From: Methylocystaceae bacterium
GTDB lineage: Bacteria > Pseudomonadota > Alphaproteobacteria > Rhizobiales > Beijerinckiaceae
Direction of reading: 5' to 3'
Assembly (NCBI GenBank): GCA_003105285.1
Contig: PQAN01000015.1
Location: 1-5,380 of the forward strand
DNA: 5,380 nt
Under the pieces are notes generated by a model. The model was not told the DNA's origin. It saw nothing but the letters and a program-made list of their open reading frames with translations, and searched no databases. Positions within the stretch are counted from its first letter, which is position 1; every line of letters starts with the position of its first letter. Below, in pieces: positions 1 to 5,185 of the stretch. Made by a program: the position numbers and the translations under genes.

Positions 1-664
1 CTGCGACGATCCGGACGAGCGTTTTGCGATAGATGGGCTCGCGGCCTTCATCGCCCGACGGCGCGCCGAGAAGCGCCAGCACGATGCGGCCCGTCAATTC
101 CTCCTGTTGAAGAAACTCCTGAAAGCGCGTGGTCGCGTAGGCGTTCGCCGCGAGCAGCCGCCCGATCCGCGCCGGCTCAAGACTGGACAGGGTTGCGAGG
201 CGAAAACGAAGATCATAAAGGGCGCGCGCGAATTCCCGCTGGAGATAACGCGGAAGAACCGCATGCGTGATGGGCCAGGCAATGATTCGCCTGTGTTCGG
301 CCCACGGGCCGGACGGCTCGACGCCGTTATAGGCCTTCTGGAACTTTCTGAACAACGGCTTGATCCTGTCCCGGTCGGAAAAATCCCAGGCCGGAGTGCT
401 CTCTTCGAATGAGCGCCAATACTCGTCGCCCCGGTAGGTGTAGCCGCGCTCGGTCGCGTAGATAACCCAAAGAAGCCAATGCGGAGCAAGTTGAAGGCCG
501 CCCCTGAGCCGCGAACGGAGTTGGGAAGCGATCTCGTCCAACTCGCCCTGCTCCAAGCCGTGCTCTAGGGCGAAAATTGGAAAGCCCGATGACGACCGTC
601 TGCGCGCCAGCGACTCGAAGTGCCTCTCCAGGCGAGCTTGCCATTGTTCGAGAGGCACGGGCAT
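1..664 (-). CDS. Partial unknown protein downstream of druA, candidate DruB (C-terminus outside the window)
   Basis: An uninterrupted minus-strand frame of 221 codons starts at ATG 664 and runs off the left edge, so only the N-terminal part is visible. An AGGA Shine-Dalgarno-like element (673-676) lies 8 bases before the ATG, and the gene begins 33 bases after the druA stop, which indicates one operon. The protein is soluble-looking, with no signal peptide or membrane segment. It is rich in Trp, Tyr, Arg and Glu, with distinctive stretches PHWLLWVIYATERGYTYRGD (residues 61-80) and WPITHAVLPRY (130-140), followed by amphipathic helices. I do not recognise a catalytic motif. Type I Druantia operons run druA-B-C-D-E, so position makes DruB the best guess. 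This rests on synteny, not on a recognised domain, and another defence-island protein is possible. That it is a real gene is well supported. Confidence 0.72.
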   Translation of the reverse strand, partial: MPVPLEQWQARLERHFESLARRRSSSGFPIFALEHGLEQGELDEIASQLRSRLRGGLQLAPHWLLWVIYATERGYTYRGDEYWRSFEESTPAWDFSDRDRIKPLFRKFQKAYNGVEPSGPWAEHRRIIAWPITHAVLPRYLQREFARALYDLRFRLATLSSLEPARIGRLLAANAYATTRFQEFLQQEELTGRIVLALLGAPSGDEGREPIYRKTLVRIVA

Positions 665-672
665 GGCGGCTA

Positions 673-676
673 TCCT
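673..676 (-). promoter_or_regulatory. Ribosome binding site of the gene downstream of druA
   Basis: The minus strand reads AGGA, then 8 bases, then ATG at 664. It lies in the 33-bp gap after the druA stop and supports choosing ATG 664 as the start. The other ATG in the gap (minus strand, at 693) opens a frame that stops within a few codons. Confidence 0.5.
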
Positions 677-697
677 GTTATCGAGGCGCACATACGT

Positions 698-1900
698 TCA
701 CCCCGTGTGCGCCAGCTTCGCTAGAAGCTTGCCGCGCTGATCACCCAGCAAGACGGCGATGTTTTCCGCCTCCCATTCCCTGAACTCGGGGCGCCGCAAC
801 GCGCGCGGCACAATCCAGCGCTCAACGGCGAGCTTTGAAACCTCCTGGGCAGTAAGAAGCGAGGTTAGGTTCGGTCGCCCCTCTCCGGAATGCAGCAATT
901 TCGCGGCGTTGCTTGCGAGTTGGCATAGGAAGACTTCGCGCTGTATGCCATGCCGCAGCATGTCTTCCTTGAAGCCCAAGGCCGCAAGAGCGGCCCTCGT
1001 AGTGCGAAGGCGCCAGTTCGGGCCCTGTCCGAAGCGATTGCAGTCCGCGTAGGAATGATCGATGTGACGCAGATAATCGCGGAGGTCCAAGAACAGGCTA
1101 TCAGGAATATGAAAATGTCCCCATCCACCCGTATAACCGATTGACTTGAAATATTCGACGCCGTCGAGTTTCAAGCGGTTGTAGACGGAGGATCGCCCCA
1201 TAGAGGAAGATGTCGTAATCGCGAGTAGGCGAGCCTTCTTTTCCTGCTTTGAAATGATACCCTTCGTGCCGCCATAGGCTTTTGCGAAATCGTTGTAGAT
1301 ATCCCTCGTGCGCAGAAGGCACGCAACGAGCTTGCCCCCGAGAAGCATATTGTAAGGGGGAAGCGCGCCAAGCACGTATGCGTCCATTATATTGACGAGG
1401 CGCTTGCTCCGATCTTTGACCGTCCAATCGATAAGACTGTCGCGCACGTGCAGATTGAACACCGGATCGCCAATCGCGATGATGCCCATGAGTTTGTCGT
1501 TGTTCTCATCCCAGACCAGATATCGGAGGCGACGGCCGAACCCGTTTGAGACCGGAACCGACCATGTGAGCGCCGCTAGGCGAAAGAGATCGCCTTGCCA
1601 TGTCCCAGTTTCTATACGCTCCAACGCGGGCGAGATTTTCTGCGGATCCACCTCGCTGCCGGAGGCAAAATGCTTTGCCAGCTTGGGGAATTGGTCGGAC
1701 AGGAATTGCTTGTTAGCTGTCAACCGGTCTTCGCGTTGAACACCGTGGACGGCCCGAATCGCTTCCTTGCCAGTGCCGGGCGGAGCAAGATCCCCTTCGT
1801 CGGTCCTCTGGAATCCGAGCGAGGTTAGGTGTCGCCGCAGTCGCCTCTTGAGACCGGCCTCACGAGTCGAAACGCTTACGACGGTCGCCTTTTTTGACAA
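698..1900 (-). CDS. druA: Druantia anti-phage protein DruA (DUF4338 family)
   Basis: DruA is the DUF4338 component of type I Druantia anti-phage systems; its biochemical role is not established. From a TTG start at 1900 the protein has 400 residues. The DUF4338 hallmarks are all present: RRLRYLVWDENNDKLMGIIA (123-142), GDPVFNL (144-150), a VLGALPPYNMLLGGKLVACL stretch (176-195), SSSMGRSSVYNRL (231-243), and IGYTGGWGHFHIP (254-266). A basic N-terminus precedes the domain, and an arginine-rich helical tail (about 290-400) follows it. I chose TTG 1900 because it follows the purine-rich AAGGGGGGA (1905-1913) and leaves only a 41-bp overlap with the preceding regulator gene. ATG 1960 (420 residues) is the alternative. 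The frame stays open up to ATG 2134, but that extension would run through the whole regulator gene and its operator, and it reads like non-coding sequence. It lies in the same operon as the regulator upstream and the gene downstream. Family assignment is from recognised motifs. Confidence 0.88.
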   Translation of the reverse strand: MSKKATVVSVSTREAGLKRRLRRHLTSLGFQRTDEGDLAPPGTGKEAIRAVHGVQREDRLTANKQFLSDQFPKLAKHFASGSEVDPQKISPALERIETGTWQGDLFRLAALTWSVPVSNGFGRRLRYLVWDENNDKLMGIIAIGDPVFNLHVRDSLIDWTVKDRSKRLVNIMDAYVLGALPPYNMLLGGKLVACLLRTRDIYNDFAKAYGGTKGIISKQEKKARLLAITTSSSMGRSSVYNRLKLDGVEYFKSIGYTGGWGHFHIPDSLFLDLRDYLRHIDHSYADCNRFGQGPNWRLRTTRAALAALGFKEDMLRHGIQREVFLCQLASNAAKLLHSGEGRPNLTSLLTAQEVSKLAVERWIVPRALRRPEFREWEAENIAVLLGDQRGKLLAKLAHTG

Positions 1901-2108
1901 CAGATCCCCCCTTAATGTGCGATTGCTTTTGCCTTTGTCCGGCGGCGGCTCTCGACGCATCGAGCGCTGCCCGACCTGCCACGCATGCCCGCATGTACTC
2001 GCGAATAACCTGAGCTGCAGGTCTGTCCTGGAGCCGGCAGACCTCAAGAAACTGGTCGCGCAACTCGCGTTCCACTCTGATTCGAAGTCCCACATCCTTG
2101 CCTGGCAT
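1860..2108 (-). CDS. Ribbon-helix-helix (CopG/Arc-type) small regulator leading the druA operon
   Basis: This 82-residue basic protein has the layout of a ribbon-helix-helix DNA-binding protein. It has a beta strand GLRIRVE (7-13), helix 1 LRDQFLEVCRLQ (16-27), a short DRP turn, helix 2 AAQVIREYMRACVA (31-44), and a lysine/arginine-rich disordered tail. Such proteins dimerise, insert a two-stranded sheet into the major groove, and usually repress their own operon, often as antitoxins. ATG 2108 is the only sensible start, since no other start codon is in frame just upstream. No clear Shine-Dalgarno is visible. The 3' end overlaps druA by 41 bp in another frame. With no small toxin gene beside it, the likeliest role is autorepressor of the Druantia-like operon (inference from position and from the palindrome at 2116-2134). 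It could also be a stray antitoxin. Confidence 0.8.
   Translation of the reverse strand: MPGKDVGLRIRVERELRDQFLEVCRLQDRPAAQVIREYMRACVAGRAALDASRAAAGQRQKQSHIKGGSVVKKGDRRKRFDS
1905..1913 (-). promoter_or_regulatory. Shine-Dalgarno that decides the druA start
   Basis: The minus strand reads AAGGGGGGA and ends 4 bases before the TTG at 1900. It lies inside the 3' end of the upstream regulator gene, so ribosomes finishing that gene would be close to the druA start, consistent with translational coupling. It is the best Shine-Dalgarno-like run in the first part of the long open frame. Confidence 0.5.
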
Positions 2109-2115
2109 GCCACGA

Positions 2116-2134
2116 GTGTAACCATTGGATACAC
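2116..2134. promoter_or_regulatory. 19-bp near-perfect palindrome, candidate operator for the ribbon-helix-helix regulator
   Basis: The site reads GTGTAACCATTGGATACAC. It is symmetric about T2125 with 8 of 9 base pairs matching; only A2121/A2129 fail. It ends 7 bases before the regulator's ATG at 2108. Ribbon-helix-helix proteins bind short palindromes at their own promoters, so autoregulation is the natural reading. Binding itself is inference. Confidence 0.6.
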
Positions 2135-2168
2135 AAATGGCTAGATCGAGGGGCGCGGCAGAGACCTC

Positions 2169-2207
2169 TTTCCATAAGCTGGGAAAAATTGTAAACTTCG
2201 TGCTACA
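2169..2207 (+). promoter_or_regulatory. Candidate promoter/operator of the hipBA-like operon
   Basis: The plus strand carries TTTCCA (2169-2174) and TAAACT (2192-2197) spaced by 17 bases, a weak match to sigma-70-type elements. A second -10-like TACATA lies at 2204-2209. A short inverted repeat TGTA-N10-TACA (2190-2207) covers the same place and could be a HipB half-site pair. On the minus strand TTTACA (2195-2190) could be a -35 box for the druA operon, so the two divergent promoters may overlap. All of these are weak matches within the 131-bp divergent spacer (2109-2239). Confidence 0.3.
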
Positions 2208-2239
2208 TAAAGGCGCTCTTAGTAGTGTGAAGACGGCAA

Positions 2240-2575
2240 ATGCCGAGACCCCATCACCCGCCAGCCGCAGTGCGGCGCATCTTGCGCAAGCTGGGCGCGG
2301 ACATCCACGACGCCCGTCGTCGGCGACGGCTGCCCATGGCGGTCGTGGCCGAGCGCGCGTTCACGTCCCGCTCGACCCTGCAAAAGGTCGAAGCGGGCGA
2401 CGCCAATGTCAGCATCGGCATCTACGCCGCCGTCTTGCAGGCGCTTGGCCTGCTCGATGGCCTGGGCGAGATCGCCGACATCGCCCGCGACAGCGTCGGC
2501 CAAGCCCTGGCTAGCGCGGAGCTGCCGAAGCGCGTCCGCCTCAAGCGCTCACCGGGGCCGACCGATCGTGGCTGA
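2240..2575 (+). CDS. hipB: HipB-like XRE helix-turn-helix antitoxin/repressor
   Basis: A 111-residue protein with a Cro/C1-type helix-turn-helix at about residues 18-72. LGADIHDARRRRRLPMAVVA forms helices 1-2, FTSRSTLQKVEAGDANVSI (41-59) is the recognition helix with the typical T-L-x-K-x-E-x-G pattern, and an IYAAVLQALGL helix follows. HipB partners bind and neutralise HipA kinases and repress their operon. ATG 2240 is the first possible start, because an in-frame TGA lies at 2228-2230. The Shine-Dalgarno is weak (GAAG at 2229-2232). The gene overlaps the next by 8 bp, the classic hipB-hipA arrangement. The Arg-rich segment 25-30 and the basic C-terminal tail (97-110) could contact DNA or the kinase. 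Which of the two it contacts is inference; the HTH family call is firm. Confidence 0.9.
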   Translation: MPRPHHPPAAVRRILRKLGADIHDARRRRRLPMAVVAERAFTSRSTLQKVEAGDANVSIGIYAAVLQALGLLDGLGEIADIARDSVGQALASAELPKRVRLKRSPGPTDRG

Positions 2576-3815
2576 CATCGAAGTCCATATCGACCTCGAA
2601 GGACGCACGCGTCCGGTTGGCGTCGCCCGCAGCAACAAGGTGCGGGGCAACGAGACTGCCGTTTTCGAGTACGCGCCGGAATGGCTTGCCGATCCGGATC
2701 GCTTCTCGATCGAGCCTGCTCTCGCCTTGACCCGCGGCGGCTTTGTGCCGCCGGCGGGACAGGCCATCTTCGGATCCATCGGCGATTCAGCGCCCGACAC
2801 TTGGGGACGCCGCCTCATGCAGCGCGCCGAGCGGCGCCTCGCCGAGCGCGAAGGCCGCGCGGTCCGAACCCTTGCCGAGAGCGACTATCTTCTTGGCGTC
2901 GCTGATGAGACCCGCCTTGGCGCGCTTCGCTTTCGCTGGGCGGGCGAGGAGATGTTCCAAGCGCCGCTTCGCACGGGCGTGCCCGCCCAGATCGAGCTCG
3001 GACGCCTTCTTCAGGTGACGGAGCGCATCCTTCGCGACGAGGAGACAGACGAGGACCTCCAGCTCATCTTCGCGCCCGGATCATCGCTTGGTGGCGCGCG
3101 TCCCAAGGCGTCGGTGATCGATCGGCACGGCCGTCTCGCCATCGCGAAATTCCCCAAGGAGACCGACGATTACAGCATGGAGGCCTGGGAGGAGATCGCC
3201 CTGCGTCTCGCCGAGCGCGCCGGCATCACCACCCCCTCCCATGAATTGCTGCAGGTTAGCGGAAAGGCGGTGCTCTTGTCGCGGCGCTTCGACAGGGCCG
3301 GTGCTATCCGCATCCCGTTCCTCTCCGCGATGGCCATGACGGGATCCAAGGACGGCGAGCGCGGTAGCTACCCTGAGATCGTCGATGCCCTGACGCAGCA
3401 TGGGGCTCAAGCGAAGACCGACGCCCAGGCGCTATACCGGCGCGTCGCCTTCAACGTGCTGATCTCGAATGTCGATGATCATCTCCGCAACCACGGGTTC
3501 CTGTGGCGCGGCAAGGCAGGCTGGTCGCTCTCCCCGGTCTATGACCTCAACCCCGTGCCGACCGATCTCAAGGCTCGTGTGCTGACAACGAACATCGATC
3601 TGGACGAAGGCACGTGCTCGATCGATCTTCTCGAGGCGGCATCCGAGTATTTCGGCCTCGGCCTCGCGGCGGCGCGCGCCATCATCAAGGAAGTCGCGGC
3701 TGTGACGGCGACCTGGCGGGCAGCCGCGAAGGAGGCCGGCGCCTGCACCGCTGAGATCACCCGCATGGCGAGCGCCTTTGAGCACGACGATGTCAAGCGG
3801 GCGCTGGCGCTGTGA
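2568..3815 (+). CDS. hipA: HipA-like serine/threonine kinase toxin
   Basis: A 415-residue kinase, close to full length for the HipA family. In Escherichia coli, HipA phosphorylates glutamyl-tRNA synthetase and causes growth arrest and persistence; the target here is unknown. The N-terminal HipA subdomain (about 5-105) contains the typical GDSAPDTWGRRLMQR (72-86). The Gly-rich loop is GSSLGGARPKA (171-181), with serines 172 and 173 in the region where HipA kinases autophosphorylate. The ATP-binding lysine is K194 in AIAKF. The catalytic loop is NVDDHLRNHG (301-310), with candidate base D303 or D304 and metal ligand N308. The metal-binding DLNP is at 326-329. All core catalytic elements are present, so the kinase should be active. 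The start is GTG 2568, inside the end of hipB (8-bp overlap), implying translational coupling. An upstream extension in this frame to 2406 would merely read through hipB. Confidence 0.93.
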   Translation: MADIEVHIDLEGRTRPVGVARSNKVRGNETAVFEYAPEWLADPDRFSIEPALALTRGGFVPPAGQAIFGSIGDSAPDTWGRRLMQRAERRLAEREGRAVRTLAESDYLLGVADETRLGALRFRWAGEEMFQAPLRTGVPAQIELGRLLQVTERILRDEETDEDLQLIFAPGSSLGGARPKASVIDRHGRLAIAKFPKETDDYSMEAWEEIALRLAERAGITTPSHELLQVSGKAVLLSRRFDRAGAIRIPFLSAMAMTGSKDGERGSYPEIVDALTQHGAQAKTDAQALYRRVAFNVLISNVDDHLRNHGFLWRGKAGWSLSPVYDLNPVPTDLKARVLTTNIDLDEGTCSIDLLEAASEYFGLGLAAARAIIKEVAAVTATWRAAAKEAGACTAEITRMASAFEHDDVKRALAL

Positions 3816-4933
3816 CGCGAACCTTCGTCCATAGCTTCGACCCTGCATCCGCGAGCCCTGTCGCCGGCCCTACCGTCGATCTAGAGGTTTCCGAGATCGA
3901 GGATGCGGGCATTCGCGAAGTGCTCCAGACGCCCGGCGCCGCTTATGGGGCATGGTCTATTCTGGATGCCCTGCTCACAGCGACCGGTCCAGGAACACCA
4001 TTCATCTTCAAGGAGCCTCTGGGACAAGCGCGCGAGGTGAAGGTCGCGCTGTCGGGCCTGTTTGGGCGGTTTGTGGCGCGCGCCTATCTTGAGCGCTACC
4101 TCAACCTTTCCATCTTCGCGCACCTCGGAAGCCGATCGCTGCTCCTCGATGGCCGTCGTCGCATCGACATCGTCCGCCGCTCCCGTGGCGATCTGCCCGA
4201 CTGGGTGGCCTGCGCCGCTGATCTCTCCTCCCTGACCGTGGCCGAGGCCAAAGGATGCCACGACCCTGGCGGTCCCGACAAAGCGCTCGCCAGAGGATGG
4301 GCGCAGGCCCAGCGTATCGACGTGACAGCCGGAGATCGGAAGGTGACGATCAAGCGCGTCGCGACCGCCACACGGTGGGGCGCTGCGATTAACGGCCCCG
4401 CGCAGGCATACCTCTCTGTTCGCGATCCCGTCGATGAAGGCGAGCCGATCGACCCGGACGACAAGGACGCGTTGTTCATCGGGCTTCTTCGTCACCATAT
4501 CGCCAACCTGGCCAACCCACTCGGCCATGCCGAGCTCGCCGGCGCGCTTCGGCGGCTTGCCCACGAGCGCTCCCAGCGCGAGCTTCAGCGTGACGTCGCG
4601 AGCGCCCGAGCCCTGCTGCACACCGCGCCAGTGCAAGACATGGAGGGCACCGGCGCGACTAACGGACTCGTGGGTGGGATCGTCACCCGGGCGGGTCCGC
4701 TGACCGACGCGGCCGCAGATCCTGCCGATCAGCATGTGCTCGCCCGCCTCAACCTGCGCCCAGTTTTCGTCGGCATTGCACGCGATCTCATCGACGCGGC
4801 GATCGAGGGCGACGCCAAGACGATCCGCGACCGACTGGGTGAAGCGACAAAACCTGATGAGTTTGCGCGTCCCGATCGCGCTGGCGGATGGGTGATCCCC
4901 CTTGGCGCGGGTCGCCGCATCGGAAGCAGGTAG
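3812..4933 (+). CDS. Unknown protein coupled to hipA, candidate PD-(D/E)XK nuclease-like fold
   Basis: A 373-residue protein that I cannot name. It starts at GTG 3812, overlapping the hipA stop by the four bases GTGA, so it belongs to the hip operon; no ATG occurs in its N-terminal half. Residues 112-172 hold a possible restriction-nuclease core: a basic strand DGRRRIDIVRRSRG (113-126), then P129-D130, then VAEAKG (143-148) giving E145-x-K147, then a helix with GWAQAQRIDV (162-171) like the Q-containing helix after the ExK strand in several such nucleases. The N-terminal region (about 40-100) is helical and could be a binding module. The C-terminal half is Ala/Arg-rich helix with a long loop near 275-305. 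No membrane segment or signal peptide is seen. The gene is clearly real; the nuclease idea comes from the motif alone. It may be a third toxin/antitoxin component or an unrelated passenger. Confidence 0.8.
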   Translation: MTRTFVHSFDPASASPVAGPTVDLEVSEIEDAGIREVLQTPGAAYGAWSILDALLTATGPGTPFIFKEPLGQAREVKVALSGLFGRFVARAYLERYLNLSIFAHLGSRSLLLDGRRRIDIVRRSRGDLPDWVACAADLSSLTVAEAKGCHDPGGPDKALARGWAQAQRIDVTAGDRKVTIKRVATATRWGAAINGPAQAYLSVRDPVDEGEPIDPDDKDALFIGLLRHHIANLANPLGHAELAGALRRLAHERSQRELQRDVASARALLHTAPVQDMEGTGATNGLVGGIVTRAGPLTDAAADPADQHVLARLNLRPVFVGIARDLIDAAIEGDAKTIRDRLGEATKPDEFARPDRAGGWVIPLGAGRRIGSR

Positions 4934-4957
4934 CGGCGTTCAGTGGTGGCGACGCCG
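4934..4957 (+). terminator. Hairpin directly after the hip operon, possible terminator
   Basis: CGGCGT (4934-4939) pairs perfectly with ACGCCG (4952-4957) across a 12-base loop, starting the base after the stop codon at 4931-4933. No clean U-tract follows, only CTTTGATTT about 16 bases on, so it may slow polymerase or protect the 3' end and is not a textbook intrinsic terminator. Confidence 0.35.
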
Positions 4958-4984
4958 ACCGGGGATGCAGGCGCTTTGATTTCG

Positions 4985-5012
4985 TTGCCGTTGGTCGTAG
5001 CTGAACTATGAC
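4985..5012 (+). promoter_or_regulatory. Candidate promoter for the structured leader and IS110 transposase
   Basis: TTGCCG (4985-4990) and TATGAC (5007-5012) are separated by 16 bases in the only AT-richer patch of the spacer. Transcription would begin near 5019, just ahead of the first palindrome. The match is moderate. In IS110 elements the stronger promoter often forms only when the two ends join in the circle, so this one may be secondary or coincidental. Confidence 0.35.
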
Positions 5013-5030
5013 AATTTGTGATTTCTCAAA

Positions 5031-5050
5031 CAGGGGAAGGCCTTCCCCTG
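5031..5050. repeat. Perfect 20-bp palindrome
   Basis: CAGGGGAAGGCCTTCCCCTG equals its own reverse complement over all 20 bases. In RNA it would give an 8-bp stem closed by GGCC. It could be the first stem of the IS leader RNA, a bidirectional stop, or a palindromic target next to which the IS inserted. Confidence 0.9.
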
Positions 5051-5071
5051 GTCGGCGCCGCGGTCGCCGAC
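5051..5071. repeat. Inverted repeat with 7-bp arms
   Basis: GTCGGCG (5051-5057) and CGCCGAC (5065-5071) pair perfectly around the 7-base loop CCGCGGT. It abuts the preceding palindrome with no gap, so two stems could stack in the transcript. Confidence 0.85.
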
Positions 5072-5082
5072 CCACCCCCTTC

Positions 5083-5100
5083 TGCGGGGCGAACCCCGCA
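5083..5100. repeat. Inverted repeat with 7-bp arms and a 4-base loop
   Basis: TGCGGGG (5083-5089) and CCCCGCA (5094-5100) pair perfectly around CGAA. This is the tightest hairpin in the leader and should be very stable as RNA. No U-tract follows, so it is not a standard terminator. Confidence 0.85.
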
Positions 5101-5101
5101 A

Positions 5102-5133
5102 CGCCCCCGTTAGAGATCCTATGGGGAGGGGCG
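5102..5133. repeat. Inverted repeat with a long 20-base loop
   Basis: CGCCCC (5102-5107) pairs with GGGGCG (5128-5133). The enclosed bases 5108-5127 are less GC-rich and largely unpaired, the sort of open loop that could pair with another nucleic acid. G-rich runs at 5123-5131 allow alternative pairings with the C-runs at 5072-5079. Confidence 0.55.
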
Positions 5134-5147
5134 GTGCAGGGTGATAG

Positions 5148-5169
5148 GGGTCAAGACGGGCTCTGACCC
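5148..5169. promoter_or_regulatory. GGGTCA-N10-TGACCC dyad just ahead of the transposase ribosome binding site
   Basis: Perfect 6-bp arms (5148-5153 and 5164-5169) flank a 10-base spacer and end 2 bases before the AGGAGG. Within it, CGGG (5157-5160) can also pair with CCCG (5167-5170). It could be an operator or an RNA hairpin that limits ribosome access and keeps transposase low. Confidence 0.5.
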
Positions 5170-5171
5170 GC

Positions 5172-5177
5172 AGGAGG
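5172..5177 (+). promoter_or_regulatory. Strong Shine-Dalgarno of the IS110 transposase
   Basis: A canonical AGGAGG with 8 bases to ATG 5186 fixes the transposase start. It is by far the best ribosome binding site in the window. Confidence 0.85.
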
Positions 5178-5185
5178 ACTCGATC

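Larger units (their letters stand above)
5019..5185 (+). ncRNA. Structured IS110 leader, candidate bridge RNA
   Basis: About 167 non-coding bases precede the IS110 transposase and can fold into a string of stem-loops: 5031-5050, 5051-5071, 5083-5100, 5102-5133 (6-bp stem with a 20-base loop) and 5148-5169. IS621-type IS110 elements encode a bridge RNA of similar size in this position, upstream of the recombinase; its internal loops pair with donor and target DNA and so direct insertion. What is seen here is the position, the length and the dense perfect pairing. That it is a bridge RNA is inference, because the IS ends and target cannot be read from this window. The last stem plus Shine-Dalgarno could instead be a translation control element. 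The 5' end given is only the predicted start from the candidate promoter. Confidence 0.4.

Noticed and set aside
94..644. Minus-strand frames at 94-489 and 327-644, and plus-strand frame 107-412
   Set aside because: They are other-frame shadows of the continuous minus-strand frame 1-664, which starts after an AGGA and is spaced like an operon member.
1901..2134. N-terminal extension of druA to ATG 2134 (78 more residues)
   Set aside because: It runs through the whole regulator gene and its palindromic operator, reads as low-quality protein, and lacks a Shine-Dalgarno at its start.
2406..2567. Upstream extension of hipA to ATG 2406
   Set aside because: It is hipB sequence read in another frame, rich in Ala, Ser and Arg with no HipA features. 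GTG 2568 gives a normal HipA N-terminus.
3081..3848. Minus-strand open frames opposite hipA
   Set aside because: They are shadows of a clearly conserved kinase gene.
3881..4735. 284-codon minus-strand open frame opposite the third hip-operon gene
   Set aside because: It is a GC-driven antisense shadow; its product has no recognisable domain, and the plus-strand gene is coupled to hipA.
4788..5075. 95-codon minus-strand frame across the end of the hip operon and the spacer
   Set aside because: It spans the palindromes and the stop region, its product is Arg/Pro-rich with no domain, and it looks like a compositional artefact.
5083..5100. Intrinsic terminator at the TGCGGGG/CCCCGCA hairpin
   Set aside because: No U-tract follows; the sequence after it is GC-rich, and the transcript must continue to reach the transposase gene.
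5006..5123. CTATG shared by the spacer (5006-5010) and the large loop (5119-5123) as a bridge RNA guide match
   Set aside because: A 5-base match between a 20-base loop and about 100 bases of spacer is expected by chance.
5031..5134. CRISPR array or tandem repeat reading of the hairpin cluster
   Set aside because: The hairpins differ in sequence and spacing; there is no repeated unit with spacers.
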